Assembly (NCBI GenBank): GCA_002238445.1
Contig: MPML01000037.1
Coordinates: 1-45,614, forward strand
Source: Caldilineaceae bacterium bin5
GTDB lineage: Bacteria; Chloroflexota; Anaerolineae; Caldilineales; Caldilineaceae
Length of the DNA: 45,614 nt
Direction: 5' to 3'
Numbering within the stretch: the stretch's first letter is position 1; each line of letters starts with the position of its first letter. The notes under the pieces were generated by a model, which saw only the letters and a program-made list of their open reading frames with translations, did not search any database and was not told the origin of the DNA. This document shows, piece after piece, positions 35,180 through 44,084 of the stretch. The position numbers were made by a program, and so were the translations under genes.

Positions 35180-35601
35180 GTTTCACCCTCTCATCACGTA
35201 TATGTTAATAAAAACGCGCGAAGATTACAAGGCGCGCAGAGGGTTTTGGCGCCTTTGCGCGCTCACCTCTCCTCAGCATTATACATCTGATTCGAGAAAG
35301 CGGCTCCCCTTTGCCTCATATCCCAACGGGCGCATCCTGCAGCGGCAGGTGTGTCCCAAATTCTATTGCGCCAGTGTGCATTCCAACATGTCAGGCCACC
35401 GCGCCTGTGCCCGAAACACGGTCCATCCCCTCTTCACATGAACTTCAGTTCAGACAACACGCGCCCAAGGTTCAGGCGCATCCCAATATTTTGTCCGTCC
35501 GTCAAGTGGAGCCAGTCGATCAGCCAGACGGAAGCCCCTTCTGGTCAATCATATTTTCCCAACCACCTGCGCGGGATGCACCCCTACAGACCAACTAATT
35601 T
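35180..35601. other. intergenic region between moaB and the second ABC cluster
   Basis: About 420 bp without a credible gene. A GC-rich hairpin GCGCGCA/TGCGCGC (35232-35262) lies 50-80 bp upstream of the moaB start and could be part of its leader. The rest shows no recognisable feature. Confidence 0.4.
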
Positions 35602-35630
35602 TTGGCATGGATCGGTCGGTCTGTTATAAT
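35602..35630 (+). promoter_or_regulatory. strong sigma70-type promoter of the second ABC cluster
   Basis: TTGGCA (35602-35607), 17-nt spacer, perfect TATAAT (35625-35630). The predicted start near 35637 gives a leader of about 290 nt. A pseudo-palindrome AAAACGTTGCC at about 35645-35655, just after the start point, is a possible repressor site. Confidence 0.7.
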
Positions 35631-35870
35631 CCGATTCTGTCAAGAAAACGTTGCCAGCAATCTGGTCCATACCCCTGTTTCGTTCTGCCAGTAATTCCAT
35701 TTATCAACTGATGTTACACAGTCGTTGCCTTGTTTCAGTTGTACCCAGTGCGTATTGACGCCGCACCTGCGTAACAAGAGTTATTGTTTCGCCGCATATC
35801 CCTGTCGTTCAGCATATCATGGCAGCAATATTTTCCTAGACAACCCTTTCGTGTTCATTTTTCTAACGAA

Positions 35871-35885
35871 GTGAACGCGTTTCAT
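35871..35885. promoter_or_regulatory. possible LacI-family-type operator
   Basis: GTGAACGCGTTTCAT is a near-palindrome centred on a CG step (AACGCGTT), the shape expected of LacI/GalR-family operators. It lies 40 bp before the binding-protein gene. No LacI-type regulator is encoded in the window, so this is tentative. Confidence 0.35.
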
Positions 35886-35925
35886 CCCTATTTGTTCAAT
35901 CCATCACATTCCCAGGAGGAATACA

Positions 35926-37296
35926 GTGCAGCGAACAGCAATGAGTCGAAGAAGCTTCCTACAGTTGGCCGCGGGCAGCACGGCAGCCGCAGCGTTAGCC
36001 GCGTGCGCGCCGCCGGTGGCGGTCAGCGACGGTTCAGGCGCAGCCGCCGAGCCAATTACCCTGAACTTCTTTAACCGAGGCGGCCAGTTCATTGAGAACG
36101 TTATGGACCAGCAGATGTCTCTATATAGGGAGGCCAACCCCAATATCGAGTTCGAGATTAACGCGGTGGCCGGCGCCTCCCATCAGGAAGCCCTGCTGAT
36201 CATGATTTCCGCCGGCACCGGACCGGACATGTGGTTTGACGCCAACCGCACCACCGGCCCCCTCACACGCAAAGGTGTGACGACCAATCTAGAGCCGTAC
36301 TTTGAGGCGGATCCTGAATTCAATGAAGACGATTATGTCGAAAACGTTTGGATCGCCCAAACCTACGACGGCGCACGCTGGGGCATCCCCTGGGACAGTG
36401 GCGCGATGCTCATGGCGTTCAATATCGACCTGTTCGATGAGGTTGGCGTTCCGTATCCAGAGCCGAATCAATGGATGACATGGGACGAAGTCGTCGAACT
36501 CGCCAAGGTTCTCACCTTCGACTTGGACGACAATTCAGTCAACGATTCTGATTTCAATCCGGCCCGTGTGCGTCAGTACGGACTTATCGCTGGCAAGGGT
36601 CACGGTCGGCCGACCTATATCTGGGCCAACGACGCCGAGGTTATCGCTGACGACGGTACGATGCCTATGGATTCGGATGAATTCATTGAGGCGATGAACT
36701 GGTTGGCCGATTTGGGTTTGAAACACTTTGTGAGTCCATCGCCGGCATACGAAGCCGCTGGCGAGATCAGCATTCAAGCCGGCACCGTAGCCATGCAGCA
36801 CATCGGCGTCTGGTCATTGGGCCGCATCAACCAGGCTGGAACCAACTGGGGCACATTCCCGGTACCGTATAATAAGACGAAGACATCCTACGGCCACTAC
36901 TCGCCCTTGTGCGTTTTCTCCCAGACAGACTATCCCCAGGAATCCTACGATTTCATCTCCTGGGCCTGCCTCAGCAACGCCGGGCAGCAGATTCTTGTCG
37001 ATTTGGGTATGCAGCAGCCGACCCGTAAAGATTTGCGGGAACAGTTCCTGAACAATTCGGAACCGCCGGCGCCGGAGTACCGCCAGGCATTCTACGACGC
37101 GTTCGAGGATCAGGCTACGTTCCGCTGGCCCGGGGACACGATCGGCTCCTACTACGGTGGCTGGTATCAGACCATGCTGGATTTCTGGGGACCGTACTTG
37201 GACCAACATTGGATCGGTGATGTACGCTGGGAAGATGTGGCCACAGAGGTGCGCCAAGGCTCCGAACAAATCCTGCAAACCGGTGAAATTTCCTAA
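35926..37296 (+). CDS. extracellular solute-binding lipoprotein, sugar type (second cluster)
   Basis: A 456-residue ABC substrate-binding protein. The N-terminus has a Tat-like motif (SRRSFLQ, residues 7-13) followed by a lipobox (LAAC), so it is a lipid-anchored exported protein. The mature part is a two-lobed family-1 binding fold, with conserved late motifs including WDSGAMLMAFN and PTRKDLRE. The start is GTG at 35926, supported by AGGAGG 6 nt upstream; the ATG at 35941 lacks such spacing. It is the first gene of a six-gene plus-strand run, and the next gene starts directly after its stop. Confidence 0.92.
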   Translation: MQRTAMSRRSFLQLAAGSTAAAALAACAPPVAVSDGSGAAAEPITLNFFNRGGQFIENVMDQQMSLYREANPNIEFEINAVAGASHQEALLIMISAGTGPDMWFDANRTTGPLTRKGVTTNLEPYFEADPEFNEDDYVENVWIAQTYDGARWGIPWDSGAMLMAFNIDLFDEVGVPYPEPNQWMTWDEVVELAKVLTFDLDDNSVNDSDFNPARVRQYGLIAGKGHGRPTYIWANDAEVIADDGTMPMDSDEFIEAMNWLADLGLKHFVSPSPAYEAAGEISIQAGTVAMQHIGVWSLGRINQAGTNWGTFPVPYNKTKTSYGHYSPLCVFSQTDYPQESYDFISWACLSNAGQQILVDLGMQQPTRKDLREQFLNNSEPPAPEYRQAFYDAFEDQATFRWPGDTIGSYYGGWYQTMLDFWGPYLDQHWIGDVRWEDVATEVRQGSEQILQTGEIS

Positions 37297-38271
37297 ATGC
37301 AATCTTCACCCGCCCAATCTGCACCAGAAGCGCAGACCGATCGAGGTCTGCGCTTTTTCCAACGTCTCAGCTTCGAAGAGACACTTTTTGGCTGGATGTT
37401 TATCATTCCAGCTGTCTTGGGCCTGCTGTTTTTCCGCCTCGGCCCGGTGTTCGCCAGCTTCTACCTGAGCTTAACGAAATACGAAATCATCACCGCGCCC
37501 CAGTGGATCGGATTCGCCAACTACACCAAACTGGTCAAGGATGCCCTATGGCTGCGATCCATTGAAGTGACCTTGTGGTATGTGACTCTTTTTGTGCCTC
37601 TGTCCCTCACATTTGCATACGCCGTTGCTCTGCTGATGAGCCGCAATGTGCGGGGGATCACAACCTATCGCACTCTCTGGTATCTGCCGTCAGTTGTGCC
37701 GGTGGTCGCCAGCGCGACCATCTGGCGTTGGGGCCTAAATCCGGAGTTTGGGCCGATCAACTATCCACTCAAGGTGCTGGGCCTGCCCGCGCCCCGTTGG
37801 CTGACCGATCCGGATTGGATCGTGCCATCCATTGTCTTTATCGGTCTGTGGGGGCTGGGCAACTCTGTGCTCATTTTTCTGGCTTCGCTTATCAGTGTGC
37901 CCCGCACGTACTACGAGGCCGCCGAAGTGGATGGGGCCAACAGCTGGGCCAGGTTCCGCCATGTGACCTTGCCCCTCACCTCTTCGATTATCTTCTACCA
38001 GTTGATTGTGACGGTCATCAATAGCTTTCAGGTCTTCGGTGTGGCCTATATCCTGTTTGTATCGAATCCGTCTGCCTCCTCGGCCGGACCGAACAACGCC
38101 GCGCTCTTTTATGTGCTGTACATGTTCCGCAACGCCTTCGGATACTTTCGCAACGGCTACGCATCAGCAATGGCCTGGATTCTCTTCCTCGTGATAATGC
38201 TGCTTACGGCTATCCTTTTCTACAGTCAGCGGCGTTGGGTCTATTACGAAACAGAAGGGGGCGGCTCATGA
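37297..38271 (+). CDS. carbohydrate ABC transporter permease, MalF/UgpA type (second cluster)
   Basis: A 324-residue permease with six predicted helices and a cytoplasmic N-terminal extension of about 30 residues. The EAA loop is YEAAEVDGANSWARFRHV, followed by TLPLTSS. The ATG directly follows the TAA of the binding-protein gene with no gap, and the stop overlaps the next start (ATGA), so the three transport genes are translationally linked. Confidence 0.92.
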   Translation: MQSSPAQSAPEAQTDRGLRFFQRLSFEETLFGWMFIIPAVLGLLFFRLGPVFASFYLSLTKYEIITAPQWIGFANYTKLVKDALWLRSIEVTLWYVTLFVPLSLTFAYAVALLMSRNVRGITTYRTLWYLPSVVPVVASATIWRWGLNPEFGPINYPLKVLGLPAPRWLTDPDWIVPSIVFIGLWGLGNSVLIFLASLISVPRTYYEAAEVDGANSWARFRHVTLPLTSSIIFYQLIVTVINSFQVFGVAYILFVSNPSASSAGPNNAALFYVLYMFRNAFGYFRNGYASAMAWILFLVIMLLTAILFYSQRRWVYYETEGGGS

Positions 38272-39113
38272 CCGCTTTCCGTATCAGGCACAATGCCAGT
38301 CGTTTTCTGATTCATCTGACGCTGGCCGGTGGTGGCGCATTGATGCTGGTTCCGTTCTTTTGGCTCCTTTCTTCTTCATTGAAAGCGCCCCATGAGATTT
38401 TTGTCTTTCCGCCTAAGTGGATACCCGATCCGATCCGCTGGGCTAACTATCTGGAAGTGTTCGAGGTCGTGTCGGTCATGCGCTATGCAGCCAACACAAT
38501 GACCATCACGTTCTTTTCTACGTTGGGCGTTATCGTCAGCTCCTCTATGGCTGCCTATAGTTTTGCTCGGCTGCGTTTCAAAGGGCGGGATATAGTGTTT
38601 GCCCTGATCCTCTCGACCGTGATGCTGCCGTACGTCGTGACGATGATTCCCGTCTACATTCTGTTCACACGCCTGGGCTGGATTGGGACTTTTCTACCCC
38701 TGATTGTGCCGGATTGGTTTGGTGGGCCGATTACGATCTTTCTGTTGCGCCAGTTCTTCCGCACAATTCCCTTGGAGTTGGAAGACGCGGCCCGCATTGA
38801 CGGAGCCAGTCGTCCTCGTATTTTTGCCCAGATCATTCTTCCTTTGTCCCGGTCTGCGCTGACGGTCGTCCTCGTGCTGTCCCTGCTCCACAATTGGAAC
38901 GACTTTCTGACGCCGCTCATTTATCTGCATAAACGAGATCTGTTTACACTGGCCTTAGGACTAAACGCACTCCAATACTTCGAAGGCGGCCTCGATTGGA
39001 CCCACTACGTGATGGCACTGGCAACTCTGATGGTGCTGCCGGTCGTTATTCTCTATTTTCTCGCGCAACGGGCCTTCGTCGAAGGGATCGTCCTTACCGG
39101 GCTGAAAGGATAA
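38268..39113 (+). CDS. carbohydrate ABC transporter permease, MalG/UgpE type (second cluster)
   Basis: A 281-residue permease with six predicted helices. The EAA loop is LEDAARIDGASRPRIFAQI, followed by ILPLSRSA, and the early pattern PFFWLLSSSLKAPHEI is typical. The ATG at 38268 overlaps the upstream stop by 4 bp; in-frame codons upstream of it lie inside the previous gene. No ATPase follows, as in the first cluster. Confidence 0.92.
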   Translation: MTAFRIRHNASRFLIHLTLAGGGALMLVPFFWLLSSSLKAPHEIFVFPPKWIPDPIRWANYLEVFEVVSVMRYAANTMTITFFSTLGVIVSSSMAAYSFARLRFKGRDIVFALILSTVMLPYVVTMIPVYILFTRLGWIGTFLPLIVPDWFGGPITIFLLRQFFRTIPLELEDAARIDGASRPRIFAQIILPLSRSALTVVLVLSLLHNWNDFLTPLIYLHKRDLFTLALGLNALQYFEGGLDWTHYVMALATLMVLPVVILYFLAQRAFVEGIVLTGLKG

Positions 39114-39122
39114 GGACGATCT

Positions 39123-39968
39123 GTGAACAGCCACCAGCTCGGTGTTCATCTGATGGTGTGGAGTGGTAGCGTCAACGCGGACGAGATGGCCCTTTTCCCG
39201 CTCATCAGTGAAATGGGCTACAACGGCGTTGAAGTTCCCATCTTCGATCCAGCAGCTCTTGACACGACCGCTGTCCGCCAGGCCTACGTGAACAGTGGTT
39301 TGGCCTGCACCGCGTCCACAGCGATGCCCGCGGGACTCAGCCTTATCGATGACGAGCGCCAGGCACAAGGGGTGGCTTTTTTGCAGAACGTTGTGCGGGC
39401 CGCGTCAGCCCTGGGCGCGGATCTCCTGTGCGGACCGATGGCCGTGCCTGTCGGGGAATTGCGGGGACGGGGATTTACCGATCAGGAATTTGACACCTGT
39501 GTCCGATCTCTACAGGAGGTCGGCGCCGTTGCCTCTGCTGAGGGCGTGACTCTTGCGCTGGAGCCGCTAAACCGCTTCGAGACGTTCATGCTCAATACAG
39601 TTCAGGATGGCGTCCGCCTTATGAATGCGGTGGATCAGCCGTCCGTGGGCTTACTGCTGGATACTTTCCACATGCACATTGAGGAAAAATCTACGCCGGA
39701 CGCCATCCGCCGGGCCGGTATGCATATTAAACATTTCCATTGCAGCGAAAACGATCGTGGTGCTGTCGGTAGCGGACAGGTGGATTGGACCGGGACATTT
39801 CAGGCGCTGGCAGACGTCCAATACAGTGGTTGGCTGGTGGTGGAATCCTTCAACGCGGTCATTCCGGAGCTGGCGGGCGCGACATGTATTTGGCGTCCCT
39901 TGGCCGAAAGCCCTGACGCGCTGGCGAAAGATAGCCTGTCTTTCCTCAACAACAGAAATAACGCCTGA
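39123..39968 (+). CDS. sugar-phosphate isomerase/epimerase-like TIM barrel protein (first)
   Basis: A 281-residue xylose-isomerase-like TIM barrel of the D-tagatose 3-epimerase/hydroxypyruvate isomerase type. Metal ligands fit the family: Glu in LALEPLNRFE, Asp in LLLDTFHMHIEE with its His, His in HIKHFHCSEN, and Glu in LVVESF. Such enzymes epimerise or isomerise ketoses with Mn2+ or similar. The start is GTG at 39123 with AAGGA upstream, 9 bp after the permease stop. The close coupling implies it acts on the imported compound. Confidence 0.88.
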   Translation: MNSHQLGVHLMVWSGSVNADEMALFPLISEMGYNGVEVPIFDPAALDTTAVRQAYVNSGLACTASTAMPAGLSLIDDERQAQGVAFLQNVVRAASALGADLLCGPMAVPVGELRGRGFTDQEFDTCVRSLQEVGAVASAEGVTLALEPLNRFETFMLNTVQDGVRLMNAVDQPSVGLLLDTFHMHIEEKSTPDAIRRAGMHIKHFHCSENDRGAVGSGQVDWTGTFQALADVQYSGWLVVESFNAVIPELAGATCIWRPLAESPDALAKDSLSFLNNRNNA

Positions 39969-40035
39969 AACGAAATGTGCAACAAGCGCATCTCACGTTT
40001 CACCGTCAACAGTTTCATTGCCGAGATCTGATAAA

Positions 40036-41043
40036 ATGTTCTCCCTCGATGTCCATTGCCACTTCTTTCCCAAAGCCTTCTTGGACGCGGCCCGTGGTCC
40101 GAACACCCTCCAATCCAAAATTGAACAGCGAGCTGATGGCCAGGAGCATCTGGTCTGCCCGGGCAATTTCGATCACCCGCTGACGCCGGATTTCTACGCG
40201 GCCGAGCAGATGTTGGCTGATATGGACAGCGCGCAAATCTCAATGGCGGCCATCTCCTCCGCGCCCCCCACGCTTTCTTACTGGGCAGAGGCCGACGCGG
40301 CCAGGGAACTGGCATCGCGCTTGAATGAGAGCATCGCTGATCGGGTGGCCGAAAATCCCGAGCGGTTCCTGGGGCTGGCAACGGTCCCGCTGCAGGACAT
40401 TGCCGCGTCCGTCGCTGAAGCAAAACGAGCGGTCAATGAACTCGGGCTGCATGGCTTTCAGATCGGCTCCAATGTAGATGGAAAAAATCTGAATCATCCT
40501 GACTATTTGCCTCTTTTCGAGACGTTTGCCGAATTAAACGCGCCCGTATTCGTCCACCCCTATATCCCTGCGGGGGAGGAGCGAATGCAGGACTACTACT
40601 TGCACAATTTGCTGGGCATGGTGGCCGAGACTGGCCTGGCCATTGCATCGGTAATCTACGGCGGCATCCTGGAACGATGGCCAAGTCTAAGAATTATCTT
40701 TGCCCATGCAGGCGGCGTCTTTCCATATGTTGTAGGGCGTATGGATCACGGCTACAAGGTGCGCCCCCAAGAGTGTACAAGCGCCATTCCGCATCCACCG
40801 AGTCACTATTTGAGACAGGTCTACTTCGACTGCATGTCTTTTCACCCTTTGGCACTGCGCTATTTGGTGGAAATGGTCGGCGCCGATCATGTGTTGGTCG
40901 GCAGCGACTATCCCTTCGATATGGGGCCTATTGGCGGCCCTGTCGCGGAGGTGCAGGCCAATCCCCATCTGTCAGATGAGGAGAAAGAGCAGATCTGCGG
41001 TAAGACCGCGGCAACGCTCTTTGGGTTGACCAACCATCTATAG
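40036..41043 (+). CDS. ACMSD-like amidohydrolase family protein
   Basis: A 335-residue amidohydrolase-superfamily barrel of the type that includes alpha-amino-beta-carboxymuconate-semialdehyde decarboxylase and related non-hydrolytic decarboxylases/hydratases. The zinc ligands are visible: HxH (H7, H9 in DVHCHFF), His in FVHPYIP, His in FAHAGG and Asp in GSDYPFDMG. The ATG at 40036 begins the family similarity; upstream frame codons lie over the previous gene and a 67-bp gap. The SD is weak. In this cluster it may act on a sugar-derived acid or lactone; the substrate cannot be read. Confidence 0.87.
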   Translation: MFSLDVHCHFFPKAFLDAARGPNTLQSKIEQRADGQEHLVCPGNFDHPLTPDFYAAEQMLADMDSAQISMAAISSAPPTLSYWAEADAARELASRLNESIADRVAENPERFLGLATVPLQDIAASVAEAKRAVNELGLHGFQIGSNVDGKNLNHPDYLPLFETFAELNAPVFVHPYIPAGEERMQDYYLHNLLGMVAETGLAIASVIYGGILERWPSLRIIFAHAGGVFPYVVGRMDHGYKVRPQECTSAIPHPPSHYLRQVYFDCMSFHPLALRYLVEMVGADHVLVGSDYPFDMGPIGGPVAEVQANPHLSDEEKEQICGKTAATLFGLTNHL

Positions 41044-41067
41044 AATATCCCCGATTGAGAGAGTGAT

Positions 41068-41964
41068 ATGTCCGCTATGAGACAGTACGAATTCGGAGTC
41101 GTTACCGATGAGATCGATCAGGACTTTGCGCGTGCCTGTTCGATCGCCCGCGAAGAGGGTATGTCCTACGTGGAGTTGCACAACCTATGGGGAAAACAGA
41201 TCCACGAGCTGACCGACACAGAGTTGGACCGGGCACTGCGGCTCACCGAGGAGAACGGCCTGCGCACCCATCTGGTCTGTGGGATGTTTTTCCGACCATT
41301 TTCTCTGGCCGATCTCTCCCTGGACGAGATGGAGAGCCATCCTCGCTTTCAAGAGCATATGGATCGGCTGGAGCGCTTCATCACCATTGCCCACAAATTC
41401 AAGGCGCCCAACATCCGCACGTTCGGCTTTACCCGGGACGTAGGCGGTGACAACCCTTCGCCCCGCTCCCCGGACGGCGGCGGTATCGATGAGGAAACGC
41501 TGGCTAAGATCGCCAAAGGCATCCGGATCGCCTGCCAGCGATTACAGGACGAAGGGCTGGTGTTGGCCTTGGAAAATGCCCGCTCTCTTTACGCCAATAC
41601 CGGTGGCAACATGCGGCTTGTGCTGGACGCCGTGCAGATGCCGAATCTCAAAATTATCTGGGATCCGGCCAACGCCTTCGTCGCCGGTGAAGACCCGGCA
41701 GTCGGCTATCAGCAGGTGAAAGGCCACATTGTCGATATTCACTGCAAGGATGCAGTTGTGCTCGACGAGGGCACTGGCCTGACCGCTTGGGCGCGCATCG
41801 GCGCCGGCGGAACCGACTGGCATGCCCATCTCACTCTGCTGCAAAACGAGCCGGTCGATACCTATACAGTTGAAACGCACTGGCAGGCCAACGGGCAGGA
41901 CAAGGCCGCCAGCACGCGCCAGACATTTGCCAGTCTGAAAGACCATATCGCCCACTTGCCATAG
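41068..41964 (+). CDS. sugar-phosphate isomerase/epimerase-like TIM barrel protein (second)
   Basis: A 298-residue xylose-isomerase-like TIM barrel, only distantly similar to the 39123-39968 product. Candidate metal ligands: Glu in LALENARSLYAN, Asp in IIWDPANAF, His in GHIVDIHCKDA and Glu in TYTVETHW. GAGAG lies just before the ATG, 24 bp after the amidohydrolase stop. It is the last gene of the plus-strand run; two such barrels in one operon suggest successive isomerisation steps on one substrate. Confidence 0.87.
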   Translation: MSAMRQYEFGVVTDEIDQDFARACSIAREEGMSYVELHNLWGKQIHELTDTELDRALRLTEENGLRTHLVCGMFFRPFSLADLSLDEMESHPRFQEHMDRLERFITIAHKFKAPNIRTFGFTRDVGGDNPSPRSPDGGGIDEETLAKIAKGIRIACQRLQDEGLVLALENARSLYANTGGNMRLVLDAVQMPNLKIIWDPANAFVAGEDPAVGYQQVKGHIVDIHCKDAVVLDEGTGLTAWARIGAGGTDWHAHLTLLQNEPVDTYTVETHWQANGQDKAASTRQTFASLKDHIAHLP

Positions 41965-42061
41965 AGTTAAAGACAAAAGGGCGTACAAAATCGGTACGAC
42001 GCGAGCCGACTTGATCGGTGCCGTCGAGCCCTCTACTGTCCCCCATAGCCTGCTCTGCGCG

Positions 42062-43966
42062 TTACTGTCCAGCCTCCTCCGCCAACCCAATCGGGAAATC
42101 AGCGGGCAGCGTCTCTGTCAACCGTTCCTCGTCAAAGCCGCAACGTGGGTGGCCGAATCCGCTGATACTCTTGCCATCCGACTGCAGGTCGAAAATGATG
42201 TTGTCGTCCGCGCTTGAGCTCACCCCCGCCGGGATGTAATCCATTTGCAGAGCGTCGCGCAGCTTCCAGGCAACGATGTGATCTGCGCAAGGTGTATCGC
42301 CACTGACCCCCAATGCCCCCAGGAGACTGCCGCTGGCATTGTAAAGTGGAAGACCACCCCCCGACCGACTCCACCCGCCGGGACGCTGCCCCACCAATGG
42401 GTCCCCTGCCTGTCCGAAATCGGTGGCAGGCCCAGCGTAAGCAGTCGATGTGTCGAGGGGACTGCTCTCATGCAAGCCGAACAGGTTGCCGCCCGGCTGC
42501 GTCGCCGCATAGAGATTGCTCGTAGAAAAGGCCACCCGCGGCAGGCTGAATGCATTGGCCGTATTCGCCCTCTGGACGGAAAGCACGCGCCCGCCCGGCC
42601 ACTGTGAGCCTCTGTTCGCGCCTGAGAACGTAACCGCGCACACCACCCCGTCGCGGTCAACAATTGTCGCCCACATATGGTTCCCAAGTCCGCCATTCTT
42701 GCCGCCCGCTACAATTGCCGCCAACGCCTGCCTTACCGCGTCGTGGCTGGGCAAGCTCCCGCAGCCGGTTATGAACTCCGGTTCCTGTTGGCTTCTGGTA
42801 GCGCTCTCCACAAAGCGAATCGTGGGTGCCCCGGGCACAGCAACCTGTTCAAAACGGATCACCGCGCCGCGACCAGGTTCACCCACGCTGGCGCCGTTGA
42901 TCGTTACATACGCACTCCCGTTTACGTCAAAATCGACCGATGTGGGAAAGGGCAATCCCGTGATCACATCCTGTGAAGTCTCGCCTGCGCCTACCCGGAT
43001 CACCGCGCCGCTGTTGGGAATCGGGCCTTCGTCAGTGAAAATGCCGAACCGCACGGCATACAACTCGCCGTCCGGACCGGTGCGCAAGTCCGTCAACATC
43101 GTCAGGTCAGTGGCGTAGTCTTCCACGTTCCCTGTCACGGGGTCAACCACAACGACTTTCGCCGAACCTGGCAGAAAGGGAAACCCGGGGAGTAGGGAAA
43201 CATATATCCGCCCGTCCGCCCCGAAGGTGACACCGGTCGGTACCGGATCCGTCTCCAGTGCTCCCCCTCGATAGGGATTGGGCAGTGGGCCGGGAATGCC
43301 CTCAAATATGGCAATTACCTTTGCAGTCTGGTTTACTACGTCTACCTGCATCAGTGTATTGGCGCCAGCCTCTGCCACGTACAGCAGACCGTCCGGCCCC
43401 GTGGTCAGCCCGTATGGATGCGACTCAAGAACGTGGCCGTCCGGGTTCAGCTCCTTTTCCACCTTCCACAAGGGTACGACCTCCAGCACCGACCCTTGTA
43501 ACACTCGCAGTACCGCGGCCGTATCCGGCAGCGCCTCTTCGCTGGCCACGCCTTGCCAGAGACCGGCTGTGGCATACATTTCATTGTTCAGCAGAGACAG
43601 CCGGGCCCCCCCAACTATGTCGCTGCCAAGAAAGATCGAAGGCAATGTCGCCACAAGCTGAGGTTGGCCCCCCGGCGTCACGCGCATCACACGCGCCGTA
43701 TTGCCGAAGGTCGCCTTGATAACTTCGTTCGTATTCGGATCAAGGCCCCCAATTTCCACTTCCTGGTCGCCGCCCAGCCCAACGTCTATCACCCAGACGC
43801 TGCCGTCATCTATCGCCAGCACCCCCTGCGGTCCATTGAGGCCGTCCACGATTACCGTGCCGCCGCTTTCCTTCTCCTGCGCCATCGTGCTGTCGGTCGA
43901 AATCCAAAGGGCCGACACAATTGCAAGCGCCACTATACTATTGATGGAAATCTTAATAGCTTTCAA
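42062..43966 (-). CDS. secreted ScyD/ScyE-like propeller fused to a GlcG/HbpS domain
   Basis: A 634-residue exported protein. It starts at TTG (43966), with GAGGAG 5 nt upstream, giving a normal signal peptide (about 1-30). Residues about 35-390 match the ScyD/ScyE family, a beta-propeller named after scytonemin-cluster proteins, with repeated GPDG-type loops (TTGPDGLLYVAEAG, TFGADGRIYVS). Residues about 398-573 match the GlcG/HbpS domain: an RANTANAFS-type segment, LYAATQPGGNLFGL, and a GLPLYNASGSLLGALGVSGDT-like core. HbpS binds heme. The join is continuous with no frameshift. The LysM-cytochrome c gene lies 118 bp upstream on the same strand. Confidence 0.82.
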   Translation of the reverse strand: MKAIKISINSIVALAIVSALWISTDSTMAQEKESGGTVIVDGLNGPQGVLAIDDGSVWVIDVGLGGDQEVEIGGLDPNTNEVIKATFGNTARVMRVTPGGQPQLVATLPSIFLGSDIVGGARLSLLNNEMYATAGLWQGVASEEALPDTAAVLRVLQGSVLEVVPLWKVEKELNPDGHVLESHPYGLTTGPDGLLYVAEAGANTLMQVDVVNQTAKVIAIFEGIPGPLPNPYRGGALETDPVPTGVTFGADGRIYVSLLPGFPFLPGSAKVVVVDPVTGNVEDYATDLTMLTDLRTGPDGELYAVRFGIFTDEGPIPNSGAVIRVGAGETSQDVITGLPFPTSVDFDVNGSAYVTINGASVGEPGRGAVIRFEQVAVPGAPTIRFVESATRSQQEPEFITGCGSLPSHDAVRQALAAIVAGGKNGGLGNHMWATIVDRDGVVCAVTFSGANRGSQWPGGRVLSVQRANTANAFSLPRVAFSTSNLYAATQPGGNLFGLHESSPLDTSTAYAGPATDFGQAGDPLVGQRPGGWSRSGGGLPLYNASGSLLGALGVSGDTPCADHIVAWKLRDALQMDYIPAGVSSSADDNIIFDLQSDGKSISGFGHPRCGFDEERLTETLPADFPIGLAEEAGQ

Positions 43967-44084
43967 TTGACTCCTCTTCTCCCGCTTCGCCCCTATAGGC
44001 ACAGCCGAATGCGGCCCACTCGGCGGCAACTCTTACCGTAAAGTCGTCGAACACCGCAAGCTCAAAGTCTGCGCCGACTGGCGA

